Made by a program: the position numbers and the translations under genes. From the NCBI RefSeq assembly GCF_018919145.1, contig NZ_JAHLQJ010000002.1:186001-250000 (forward strand): a stretch of DNA of 64,000 bases, given 5' to 3'. A model generated the notes under the pieces. The model was not told the origin of the DNA. It ran no database searches and saw only the letters and a program-made list of their open reading frames with translations. This stretch comes from Paenibacillus brevis (GTDB taxonomy: Bacteria; Bacillota; Bacilli; Paenibacillales; Paenibacillaceae). Every line of letters begins with the position of its first letter. Position 1 is the stretch's first letter. Below, piece by piece: positions 44,639 through 53,093 of the stretch.

Positions 44639-44674
44639 CTATACCGTACTCCACAAGCCCCCTAGCTACAATAA
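44639..44674 (+). promoter_or_regulatory. Shared promoter motif before the first FAD oxidoreductase
   Basis: CTATACCGTACTCC at 44639, with TACAAT (44667-44672) as -10. The 36 bases align without gaps, 29 identical, to 47975-48010 before the second FAD oxidoreductase gene. No -35 consensus, which suggests an activator site. Confidence 0.65.
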
Positions 44675-44729
44675 GGATCATAAAGGCATTTTGTGCCTAG
44701 ATCCGATTGCAGACAGGGGGTATTTTCTT

Positions 44730-46571
44730 TTGAAGACGGATAAAAAGAGCCTGGTTACACTGGAAAGCGATATTTTAGTGGCCGGGGGAGGCGTCTCGGG
44801 GGTAATGGCTGCCCTTGCGGCTGCCCGGAATGGAGCGAAGGTTATTCTGTGCCAGGATCGGCCTGTGCTTGGGGGCAACGCTTCTTCGGAGATACGGATG
44901 CACATTGTCGGTGCAGCCAACTCCAAACGGGGAAAAGAGCTCGAGACGGAGGCGCGGGAAGGCGGCATTCTGGAAGAGATTCTGCTGGAGAATGCCGTCC
45001 GCAATCCCCAGCGGAGTGCATCGATGTTCGATTTAATCCTTTACGAGAAATGCCGGGCCGAGCCGAATTTGACGCTGCTGCTGAATACTGCGGTTATTGA
45101 AGCGGAAACGGAGAACGGACATATCGTCTCTGTTCTGGCGGTTAGAGAGAGCACGGAGCACCGGTTCCGCATCATGGCGCAAGTGTATATGGACTGCACC
45201 GGCGACGGCCGGCTTGGCAAGGAAGCGGGCGCATTATATAAATCCGGGCGCGAGGCGGCCGGCGAGTATGGCGAGACACTTGCGAACGAACATGCGGATC
45301 CGTACCGGCAAGGCTCTTCGCTTTTATTTACCACCCGGGATATGGGGCGGCCGATGAGCTTTACGCCGCCCTCCTGGGCGCGCAAATTTACGGAAGAGGA
45401 TTTGAAATTCCGTAGCCACTCCACCTGGGAGTATGGCTACTGGTGGGTCGAGTTCGGCGGGATGCTGGACACGATAGCCGATAATGAGGAGATCCGCGAC
45501 GAACTGCTGGGGATTATGCTGGGCGTCTGGGATCATATCAAAAATAGCGGCCATCATCCCGAGTCGGAGAACTGGGCGTTAGATTGGTTCGGGTTTGTCC
45601 CGGGGAAAAGAGAGTCGCGCCGCTTTATCGGAAAATATCTGCTGACCCAGCGCGATCTGGAGCAGGCGACACATTTCGAAGACGTAATTGCGTATGGAGG
45701 ATGGCCGATGGATACGCATCCGCCCCAGGGCATCGATGCCACCGAACTGAATCCGGCGCATCAGCCATTCAGCCGGTACGTGTACGGCATCCCGCTCAGG
45801 GCGCTGGTCAGCGTCAATGTCGATAACTTGATATTCGCCGGACGCAACATATCGGCAACGCATATCGCCTTCTCCAGCACGAGGGTGATGGGAACCTGCG
45901 CGGCCATGGGACAAGGCGCAGGCACGGCGGCTGCGCTCGCCGTTCAGGCCGGCTTGAAGCTGGAGGACGCCCTTCAAGATAAAGAGTTTATCCGGCAGGT
46001 GCAGCATCAGCTGTTAAAGCAGGATGCCTATTTGCCGGGGATCATACCGGCTAAGGACAATTTGGCGCTACGTGCGATTGTCAGCGCCTCTTCAGAACAG
46101 CCGGAAGGACCAGCAGTTGATGTAACCGATGGCCATACCCGGTCGATGTACGGAGCAGGCGGGGCCAGACCGGAGCTAACCATCCCCGGAACGCACCGTT
46201 GGATGTCGCAGCCGGGCGATCCCGCCCCCTGGATCGAGCTGGAGTGGACAACGCCGGTACCGATTGGTGATATCACGCTCGTATTTGACACGGGCATGCA
46301 TCGCAGACTGACGCTGACCCATTCGAACGAAGTGTTGAGAATGATGGAATGGGGTCCCCAGCCAGAGACAGTGAAGGACTTTACGGTAACGGCCTATTTC
46401 CGTGATCCTGAAGAAGCGCCGCCCCGTCAGATCCTTTCCATCCGGGATAACTACCAACGTCAAATCGCCTGCCGGGTGAAGCTGGAGCATGTGGTGAAGC
46501 TGCGCGTGGACATCGAAGCCACCAACGGGCTGGACCATGCCCGAATATTTGAAATCCGCTGTTACGAATAA
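44730..46571 (+). CDS. FAD-dependent oxidoreductase with C-terminal beta-sandwich domain
   Basis: 613 residues. FAD_oxidored-type domain (PF12831 class): [22 protein letters not shown] near the N-terminus, [30 protein letters not shown] and [38 protein letters not shown]. From about residue 450 a beta-sandwich domain follows (discoidin-like: [11 protein letters not shown] ... [20 protein letters not shown] ... [17 protein letters not shown]), probably carbohydrate-binding. No signal peptide. Start TTG at 44730, nine bases after AGGGGG. Likely oxidises a sugar or polyol; the substrate is unknown. Apparently its own transcription unit. Confidence 0.82.
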   Translation: MKTDKKSLVTLESDILVAGGGVSGVMAALAAARNGAKVILCQDRPVLGGNASSEIRMHIVGAANSKRGKELETEAREGGILEEILLENAVRNPQRSASMFDLILYEKCRAEPNLTLLLNTAVIEAETENGHIVSVLAVRESTEHRFRIMAQVYMDCTGDGRLGKEAGALYKSGREAAGEYGETLANEHADPYRQGSSLLFTTRDMGRPMSFTPPSWARKFTEEDLKFRSHSTWEYGYWWVEFGGMLDTIADNEEIRDELLGIMLGVWDHIKNSGHHPESENWALDWFGFVPGKRESRRFIGKYLLTQRDLEQATHFEDVIAYGGWPMDTHPPQGIDATELNPAHQPFSRYVYGIPLRALVSVNVDNLIFAGRNISATHIAFSSTRVMGTCAAMGQGAGTAAALAVQAGLKLEDALQDKEFIRQVQHQLLKQDAYLPGIIPAKDNLALRAIVSASSEQPEGPAVDVTDGHTRSMYGAGGARPELTIPGTHRWMSQPGDPAPWIELEWTTPVPIGDITLVFDTGMHRRLTLTHSNEVLRMMEWGPQPETVKDFTVTAYFRDPEEAPPRQILSIRDNYQRQIACRVKLEHVVKLRVDIEATNGLDHARIFEIRCYE

Positions 46572-46764
46572 AAGTTGCGCCCTAAACACATTCCGTCGTC
46601 TGAGTACGGACTTGTCGGGCTATGAGATGACGGTAAATGAGCTGTCAGGCCGCTAGGTGGTCAAGCCGGAGTTGCTACAAACTCCCTGTGGAGCGAATCA
46701 AGGGCGCATTTGCAGGAAAGTGTGCAATAGCAGGAAGACAGTTAAACATTAGAGGGCGGATTAA

Positions 46765-46927
46765 GGGGCAACGTGTGAAGGGTTGCTACGATCGCTGTTG
46801 TTCGCGGATTTCCATGATTGGATTAGGTTCTAACAAAGGAGAAATCCGCTCACAAAGGCGACCGCTGACGCTCTATGCTTCCGAGGGAGCTTTCTTGCAG
46901 AAAGCTTTTACCTTCACACTTATGCCC
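46765..46927. repeat. Nested palindrome repeat, reverse orientation
   Basis: GGGGCAACGTGTGAAGGG (from 46765) pairs with CCTTCACACTTATGCCC (to 46927). Inside are TTCGCGGATTTCC and GGAGAAATCCGCTCACAAAGGCGA, seen also in the copies at 21359, 35130 and 47655. Confidence 0.72.
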
Positions 46928-47654
46928 TGGCTACTTCGCCTTTGCAGTTTAACTGTAATGCGATTTGCACATGGCTGAGCCATAAGCAGAATTGCAATGA
47001 GCTTGCCGCCTGCGGCATCATGCAATGAGGGGTATCACTCGCGCTAGAGTTGCGCCCCGACCTCATGTTGCTTCGGCCTTGCACCGAAACTTTTCCTGTC
47101 CTGCCAGTACTTAAGTTTTTCTCCAAACTTTACTTGTCCACTGGCATTCTAGGTCTTGCTCCGAACTTCAATCGCCCTACAAGACGATATGAGCACCTCA
47201 TTCTTCTGCTCATGCTCATCCGGTCGCGATTTAATGAAATTACTTCCCTTAAAATCTTCATTCGACGCACGAACCCACATTTAGTGAAAAAACTTACCTT
47301 AGATCGCCAGTAACTAGCCAAACCCGTGTTTTAGTCAACTTTAAGTACAAAAATTTCACTATATCCGCATTTCTAGCATTTCCAATGAATTTAAGCTAAC
47401 TTTTTTCACTGCATGCGTAAGATCCTATTTTCATGCGATCGACCGATCATCGTCATGCTGCGAAACACTGCGCCCTGGGAGCCGCGCTCGGTGCGAGGTG
47501 TACGGCATGCGTACTTGGTCGGTATATTCAGAATCTACTGGAATAACTCCTGGGGCGTGACCAGAATGAGGTTGGTCAAATAGTTGAGTGATTCAAGTGC
47601 TTTGCCACTGCATGTGAAAGGACCGTGTGAGAGCTGCTATCATGCATTCGGCAC
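46928..47654. other. Unexplained non-coding stretch
   Basis: No supported gene. Short frames (for example 47050-47313) match nothing known and lack ribosome binding sites. A GAGCCGCGCTC hairpin lies near 47486. AAAGTTGCGCCC at 46572 and AGAGTTGCGCCCC at 47047 are direct repeats. Probably debris of older elements. Confidence 0.4.
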
Positions 47655-47848
47655 CTATAAAGCCGAACCAAAGCTCCTGCGTATAAGGGCATAAGTGTGA
47701 AGGGTGCTGAAGAAGCGGAGCGTTCGCCTTTGTGAGCGGATTTCTCCCTTATCATGGCTTAGTAAATCAAGAAATCCTCGAACAACAGCGATCGTAAGCA
47801 CCGTTCACACGTTGCCCCAGCACGCAGAATCATTAATCGGTTTATAGT
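47655..47848. repeat. Nested palindrome repeat
   Basis: Outer arms CTATAAAGCCGAAC (47655) and ATCGGTTTATAG (to 47848); inner arms GGGCATAAGTGTGAAGGGTG (47687) and CACCGTTCACACGTTGCCCC (to 47818). Same orientation as 21359. Confidence 0.7.
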
Positions 47849-47974
47849 ATTCCGTACTCATCTTGCAGCAGATTGCGCCGAATGGGGTCCCGGTGATGAC
47901 CTGTGGGACACCCTCTGTTTTTGGCTTCATCGGACCGGACAGGTCAAAATATTGCACATGAACGAGTCGGAAGG

Positions 47975-48010
47975 CTATACCGTAATCCCGGAGGCCGCTT
48001 GCTACAATAA
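47975..48010 (+). promoter_or_regulatory. Shared promoter motif before the second FAD oxidoreductase
   Basis: CTATACCGTAATCC at 47975 with TACAAT (48003-48008) exactly 28 bases after the motif start, the same spacing as at 44639. Confidence 0.65.
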
Positions 48011-48071
48011 ACCAATAGAAGATAGCAGGCAGACCTTCAAGGCTCGTCTGCCGGGAAAGAGAGGGCTCACC

Positions 48072-49448
48072 ATGAACAGTTATACATTGAAGAGCAAGGC
48101 AATACCGTTGAATACGGATTATGATGTCATCGTTGTAGGCGGCGGCCCGGCGGGTTGTACCGCAGCGGCTGCAGCAGCCCGGGAAGGCGTGCGCACGTTA
48201 TTGATCGAAGCTACCGGAAGTCTTGGCGGAATGGGAACCTCGGGTCTGGTTCCGGCCTGGTGCCCGTTCTCCGATAAACAGAAATTGATCTACCGCGGCC
48301 TTGCCGCCAAGGTATTCGAGACGCTGAAAGCGCAAATGCCGCATGTGCAGGCAGATGCGATGGACTGGGTTCCGATCGAGCCGGAGAAGCTGAAGCGGGT
48401 CTATGATGACCTGGTGACGGAAGCCGGAGCCAGCGTGCTGTTCCTGACGTCGCTTGCCGATGTGGAGCGCGATGAGGACGGGAATGTAACGGCGATTATA
48501 GTGCTGAACAAGGGCGGACTTCAGGCGTTTCGCGCCAAGGTATATGTGGACTGCACCGGGGACGGAGACGTTGCCGCATGGGCCGGGGCGGAATATCAGA
48601 AAGGGGATGCGGTTACCGGGGAGCTGCAGCCTGCTACGCATTGCTTTATTCTCGGCAATGTCGATGATTATGCGTATTTGACCGGACCGAACCTTCACGG
48701 CGATAACCCCAACAGTCCGATCCATGAAGTGTTCCAATCAGGCAATTATCCGGGAATCCCGGATACGCATATATGCAACAACTTGGTGGCCCCGCGTTCG
48801 GTTGGCTTCAATGCCGGCCATCTGTGGGACGTCGATAATACCGATACCTTCACTGTCTCGAATGCGATGATCGAGGGGCGCAAGATGGCGGCAGCGTACC
48901 GCGATATGCTGGCGGACGTTCAGCCGACCGCGTTCGGCAATGCCTTCGTGATGAGCACGGGTACGTTGATCGGCACCCGCGAATCGCGGCGGATCATCGG
49001 CGACTATATTCTGACAGCGGAAGATTATATGGAGCGCAAAAGCTTCGAGGATGAGATTTGCCGTAACAGCTATTTCCTGGATATCCATGGAACCAAGGAG
49101 GAGCAGCAGAGCGGTACAGGCTCCAGCCTCACGATCACACTGTACGGTCCGGGCGAATCGCACGGCATTCCATATCGCTGTCTGACCCCGCGGGGCTTGC
49201 GCAATGTGCTGGTGGCAGGTCGCAGCATTTCATGCGACCGCAGGGTGCACGGAAGCGTTCGGGTCATGCCGGTGTGCCTGGCGATGGGCGAGGCGGCTGG
49301 ACTGGCAGCGGCGCTGGCTGCAAGCCAGGCGGAGCATGACGTCCATGCCGTGGACGTTGCCCATTTGCGCCAACGGCTGCAGGAGGAAGGCGCCTACTTG
49401 CCGGATATCGGCGCAGACGCCGTGGAGGTGAACACCGGTGAGCAGTGA
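48072..49448 (+). CDS. FAD-dependent oxidoreductase (FAD_oxidored type)
   Basis: 458 residues, cytoplasmic. N-terminal FAD fold DVIVVGGGPAGCTAAAAAAREGV, then SLGGMGTSGLVPAW, VDCTGDGDVAAWAGA, GTRESRRIIGDY and C-terminal VLVAGRSISCDRRVHGSVRVMPVCLAMGEAAG. Same class as the gene at 44730 but without the beta-sandwich extension. GAGAGGG precedes the ATG at 48072. Its stop overlaps the following permease gene by 11 bases, tying it to sugar uptake; it may act on the imported saccharide. Substrate unknown. Confidence 0.83.
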   Translation: MNSYTLKSKAIPLNTDYDVIVVGGGPAGCTAAAAAAREGVRTLLIEATGSLGGMGTSGLVPAWCPFSDKQKLIYRGLAAKVFETLKAQMPHVQADAMDWVPIEPEKLKRVYDDLVTEAGASVLFLTSLADVERDEDGNVTAIIVLNKGGLQAFRAKVYVDCTGDGDVAAWAGAEYQKGDAVTGELQPATHCFILGNVDDYAYLTGPNLHGDNPNSPIHEVFQSGNYPGIPDTHICNNLVAPRSVGFNAGHLWDVDNTDTFTVSNAMIEGRKMAAAYRDMLADVQPTAFGNAFVMSTGTLIGTRESRRIIGDYILTAEDYMERKSFEDEICRNSYFLDIHGTKEEQQSGTGSSLTITLYGPGESHGIPYRCLTPRGLRNVLVAGRSISCDRRVHGSVRVMPVCLAMGEAAGLAAALAASQAEHDVHAVDVAHLRQRLQEEGAYLPDIGADAVEVNTGEQ

Positions 49449-50379
49449 GCAAACCGTTGTGCAGAAGAGAATGACGACACCGAAGAGAACGTACTGGACG
49501 CGTAAAAAAAGGGAGCAGTGGGCCGGGTGGCTTTTTATTGCGCCCGAGGTCATCGGTATGATTTTTCTATCCGTGTTCCCGCTGCTGTTCAGCCTCTTCC
49601 TGAGCTTCACGGAGTGGAATCTGGTCGGCGGGCTGTCGGCGATCCATTTTACCGGTCTGGACAACTTCATCAATCTGTTTAAGGACAATCACTTTATTCT
49701 GGCGCTGAAAAATAATGTGCTGTTTACAGCCGGTACGGTGCCGCTGACCATGGTGCTTGCCATCATTCTGTCGGCGATGATCCATAAGAAGCTGTACGGC
49801 AAGGCCTTTTTCAAGGTAGCGTTCTTTATCCCTTATATTTGCTCGACGGTAGCGATCGCTGCTGTGTGGCAGGCGTTGTATCATCCGTCCAAAGGACCGC
49901 TCAACCAGCTGTTGATGCAACTGAGCATTTCCGATCCTCCGCGTTGGCTGGTCGATACCAGCTACTCGCTGATTGCGATTATGATCATTTATATTTGGCA
50001 GATTCTCGGCTACCAAATGATTATCTTCCTCGCGGGCATGACGAATATTCCGGAAGAGCTGTATGAAGCGGCGACGATCGACGGAGCCACAGGCATCCAG
50101 CAGTTCCGGCGCATCACCGTGCCGCTGCTGGGCCCGACGACCTTTTTCCTGGCGATTACGAGTACGATTTCGTCCTTCAAAGTGTTTGACATGATCAAGT
50201 TCCTGACGAATGGCGGTCCGAACTACTCCAGTACGGTTATTGTGTATCAGATCTATGAAGAAGGGTTCGAGCGCTTTAAGATGGGGTACGCTTCGGCTAT
50301 GTCGTGGGTGCTGTTCCTCATCATCATGCTGGTAACATCGATTACCTGGATTACACAAAGCCGGAAAGTTCATTATTAG
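49438..50379 (+). CDS. Sugar ABC transporter permease (MalF/UgpA type)
   Basis: 313-residue CUT1-family permease with six membrane helices and the EAA loop EELYEAATIDGATGIQQFRRITVPLL near residue 205. The GTG at 49438 lies inside the end of the FAD oxidoreductase gene, behind TGGAGGTG. Operates with the next gene as a heterodimer. No ATPase gene is present; CUT1 systems of Paenibacillus usually share an MsmX-type ATPase encoded elsewhere. Confidence 0.92.
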   Translation: MSSEQTVVQKRMTTPKRTYWTRKKREQWAGWLFIAPEVIGMIFLSVFPLLFSLFLSFTEWNLVGGLSAIHFTGLDNFINLFKDNHFILALKNNVLFTAGTVPLTMVLAIILSAMIHKKLYGKAFFKVAFFIPYICSTVAIAAVWQALYHPSKGPLNQLLMQLSISDPPRWLVDTSYSLIAIMIIYIWQILGYQMIIFLAGMTNIPEELYEAATIDGATGIQQFRRITVPLLGPTTFFLAITSTISSFKVFDMIKFLTNGGPNYSSTVIVYQIYEEGFERFKMGYASAMSWVLFLIIMLVTSITWITQSRKVHY

Positions 50380-50427
50380 AGGTTTTCGACTCCCGTTTTA
50401 TAGTCTTAAGTGAAAGGAACCCATGCG

Positions 50428-51264
50428 ATGTCACTCAAAAAAATAAAGACAAGTAATCTGATTCTGACCGTGCTCTTCGCCGTGCTCTCCGCCTTTTTCC
50501 TGCTGCCGCTCATCTGGATGCTGTCTGCGGCCGCAAAGACGGAACGGGATGTGTGGACGTTTCCGATTCAATGGATCCCGAAGGACTGGAATCTGGTCAG
50601 CAATTTTAAAGCAGTATGGATGGGCGACGTCTCCTTCGGCCTGTTCTATATGAACTCGATCAAGATCGCGGTGATCTCGACGCTGGCTACAGTAATCATC
50701 TCATCGATGGCCGGCTATGCCCTGTCCAAGCTGGAGTTCAAGGGCCGTGCCGCCGTGTTCAGCCTGATGCTGGCGTTCATGATGATTCCCGAGCAGGCCA
50801 CGCTCGTCCCGCGCTATATTATGATTAAAGAGCTCGGCTTGTACGATTCGCACGCCGCCCTGATTCTAATGGGGATGTTCTCCAGTTATTTTGCCTTCCT
50901 GCTGCGGCAGTTCATGGCAAGCATTCATAACGATTTGCTGGAAGCAGCCGAGCTGGACGGCGCCGGATTTTTCCGCATCTTCTGGAGCGTGATGGTACCG
51001 CTTAGCCGGCCGATTCTGGCGACGGTAGGGATTATCAAATTCATCTGGACCTGGAATGATTACCAGGGTCCGCTGATCATGCTGAATACGACGAAGCTGT
51101 ATACGATCCCGCTCGGCATGCAGTTCTTCCAGGAAGAGTTCGGTACGCGCATTTCAGTCATGATGATGGCTTCCGTTGCAGCGATCATTCCGCTGCTGGT
51201 GCTGTTCCTGGCACTGCAGAAGCAAGTCATTGAAGGGATTGCCATTGGAGGGGTCAAGGGTTGA
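50428..51264 (+). CDS. Sugar ABC transporter permease (MalG/UgpE type)
   Basis: 278-residue second permease, six helices, with the EAA loop LLEAAELDGAGFFRIFWSVMVPLSRP near residue 175 and the C-terminal QKQVIEGIAIGGVKG typical of the MalG class. AAAGGA lies 9 bases before the ATG at 50428. A hairpin follows, and the binding-protein gene comes only after a 255-bp repeat, an unusual order. Confidence 0.92.
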   Translation: MSLKKIKTSNLILTVLFAVLSAFFLLPLIWMLSAAAKTERDVWTFPIQWIPKDWNLVSNFKAVWMGDVSFGLFYMNSIKIAVISTLATVIISSMAGYALSKLEFKGRAAVFSLMLAFMMIPEQATLVPRYIMIKELGLYDSHAALILMGMFSSYFAFLLRQFMASIHNDLLEAAELDGAGFFRIFWSVMVPLSRPILATVGIIKFIWTWNDYQGPLIMLNTTKLYTIPLGMQFFQEEFGTRISVMMMASVAAIIPLLVLFLALQKQVIEGIAIGGVKG

Positions 51265-51265
51265 T

Positions 51266-51305
51266 TTGGCCTTGGCCGGTACTGCAAGGGATCGGCCAAG
51301 GTCAA
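51266..51305 (+). terminator. Hairpin after the permease genes
   Basis: TTGGCCTTGGCCG (51266-51278) pairs with CGGCCAAGGTCAA (51293-51305), one mismatch. It lacks a T-run, so it may cause partial termination or stabilise the upstream mRNA. Confidence 0.45.
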
Positions 51306-51318
51306 AAATGTCTACGTG

Positions 51319-51366
51319 CATACCGCAATTCTGTACACGGTATAGGTGAAGATGAGATAGTATAAT
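51319..51366 (+). promoter_or_regulatory. Likely promoter of the binding-protein gene
   Basis: ATACCG (51320) and CGGTAT (51338-51343) form an inverted repeat with 12 bases between, related to the CTATACCGTA motif of the FAD genes. TATAAT follows at 51361-51366. Confidence 0.55.
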
Positions 51367-51387
51367 GTGCCTGCAGCAACTATTAGA

Positions 51388-51642
51388 AGAGGTTGTTTAA
51401 AAAGTCGACTTTTGATCACGAGGTAATTCGAGAAGCGGATTCGACATCGAATCTTGAATTCAGCCGGGCCAAGCCTATGCTTCCGAAGTATGTTTCCTGC
51501 GGAAACATTTCAGTTGCTCACGTAGGTTCGCCTACGCTCCGCTACTCAGTCCCTAGCTTCATCCAACTCAAGCGTTTTGTAAAAACGCACATCGAAAGCA
51601 TAAGCTTCGGTGCTGAAAACCTGACTTTTTGAACACACACTT
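51388..51642. repeat. AGAGGTTGTT repeat, long copy
   Basis: Ends AGAGGTTGTTTAAAAAGTC (51388) and GACTTTTTGAACACACACTT (to 51642) are imperfect inverted repeats, 255 bp apart, enclosing several smaller hairpins. The short copy at 42608 shares both ends. It fills most of the 5' untranslated region of the binding-protein gene. Confidence 0.7.
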
Positions 51643-51659
51643 AAAAGGGGGAATTGATT

Positions 51660-53009
51660 TTGAAGAAAACATCATTATTGCTGACCTGTCTGTTCTTGAT
51701 CCTCTCTATCACCGCATGTGGAAGCAATAGCGGCGGCAACGACAATAAGTCTGCAACGAACGCGCCTGCAGCCAATGAGAAGAAGGAGCAGCCTGCAGGG
51801 AAGGAGAAGATCAAATTCTACACCTTCAAGGCGAGTAAACCGGAGGAGCCGATCTATCAAGCGGTTCAAGCATACAATGAGTCTCAGGACAAGGTAGAAG
51901 TAGAGTATGTCTCCCTTGTGCAGAATAGCGACAGCACGGATTTCATGAAGAAGCTGGACATTCTTATCGGGAGCGGCGAAGTGGTCGACGTCTTTATGAC
52001 CGGCAACGAAGAAGAACTGCTCGAACGTGCTTCGCGCGGAGTTGTGGAACCGCTTAACTCGTTCTTCGAGCAGGAAAATGTAAAGCCGGAAGATGAGTAC
52101 AACAAAGTCGTCAAGCTGGACAGCAACATCTACGGATTGCTGACAAGCTCAACGCAATGGTTCACCGTATTCAACCGCGATCATCTGGAGAAGGCGGGTC
52201 TGGAGCTCCCGGAGATGGGGTGGACATGGGATGACTTCCGCGAATATGCGAAAAAGCTGACGATGGATGGACACTATGGAACCTACTTCCATACCTGGGG
52301 GGAATACGCCAATATAATCGCTTATACCGAACGTCCGAATCCGCAGCTCGATGCCAACCTGAATCCGATCTTCGATGATCCGTCCTTCAAGTATTTCTTC
52401 GAGCTCCGCCGGGTGATGGAGCAGGAAGACAAGAGCGTAGAACCGTATGCGGACGTGCTTGCCTCCAACTACCATGTACTGCAGCAGTTTTTTGCCGGAA
52501 ATGCAAGCATGCTGGCCGTACCGAGCTATGCGGTAAGAGCCGGCCTGAATCTGGAGAAATTCCCGCATGACTTCCAAATGGTGTATGCGCCGGTACCGCG
52601 TTCCGTAGATTCGAACGATATCGGCATGACCAATATCTCCGGAGCCGGCGTGGCGATCGGAGCGAAATCCGAGCATAAGCAAGCTGCCTATGACTTCATT
52701 AGATGGGTGACCAAAGAGGCCTCCAAGTATTCTAAGGATATCCCTTCCTACAAGGGTGCCGACGGCGAAGCGCTGATCAAGGAATTTTTCAAAGATAATA
52801 CGGATCTGATCGACACGGAATCGTTAGCCAACACCCTCTTTGACTCGCGCAACAAAATGCCTGACAGCTTCAGCGTGCCCTACGGCTCTGAACTGAAAAC
52901 CATCGTGGAGAACGGAATGTCAAGCTATATGCTGGATAACCGCAGCTTCGATGAAGTGAAGGCAATGATGACCGAAGAAGTGAAGAAAGTCGTCGACGCT
53001 AACAAGTAG
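51660..53009 (+). CDS. Sugar ABC transporter substrate-binding lipoprotein
   Basis: 449 residues, extracellular solute-binding protein family 1. Lipoprotein signal with lipobox ITAC (Cys near 20) and an Asn/Ser/Ala-rich tether. Body has IKFYTFKASKPEEP, DVFMTGNEEELLERASRG, TVFNRDHLEKAGLELPE-type and AAYDFIRWVTKEAS motifs of CUT1 binding proteins. TTG start at 51660, eight bases after AGGGGG; the TTG at 51654 is too near. It serves the permeases upstream. Ligand unknown, probably an oligosaccharide given the secreted beta-helix protein downstream. Confidence 0.9.
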   Translation: MKKTSLLLTCLFLILSITACGSNSGGNDNKSATNAPAANEKKEQPAGKEKIKFYTFKASKPEEPIYQAVQAYNESQDKVEVEYVSLVQNSDSTDFMKKLDILIGSGEVVDVFMTGNEEELLERASRGVVEPLNSFFEQENVKPEDEYNKVVKLDSNIYGLLTSSTQWFTVFNRDHLEKAGLELPEMGWTWDDFREYAKKLTMDGHYGTYFHTWGEYANIIAYTERPNPQLDANLNPIFDDPSFKYFFELRRVMEQEDKSVEPYADVLASNYHVLQQFFAGNASMLAVPSYAVRAGLNLEKFPHDFQMVYAPVPRSVDSNDIGMTNISGAGVAIGAKSEHKQAAYDFIRWVTKEASKYSKDIPSYKGADGEALIKEFFKDNTDLIDTESLANTLFDSRNKMPDSFSVPYGSELKTIVENGMSSYMLDNRSFDEVKAMMTEEVKKVVDANK

Positions 53010-53093
53010 AAGATAATGTCAGGTAACAGCGGCGGTAAAGGGATTATAATGAAAATATAATTACGGATACTTCAGGACAAGGATGATTTCGTC

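Noticed and set aside
47050-47313. 87-codon open frame in the long intergenic region
   Set aside because: No ribosome binding site, no known family and unusual composition; probably chance.
47480-47530. GAGCCGCGCTC...TGTACGGC resembling group II intron domain V
   Set aside because: The stem and bulge do not match the 34-base domain V pattern and no reverse transcriptase or intron ends are present.
51393-51632. 79-codon open frame
   Set aside because: Lies wholly inside the 255-bp palindromic repeat and has no ribosome site.
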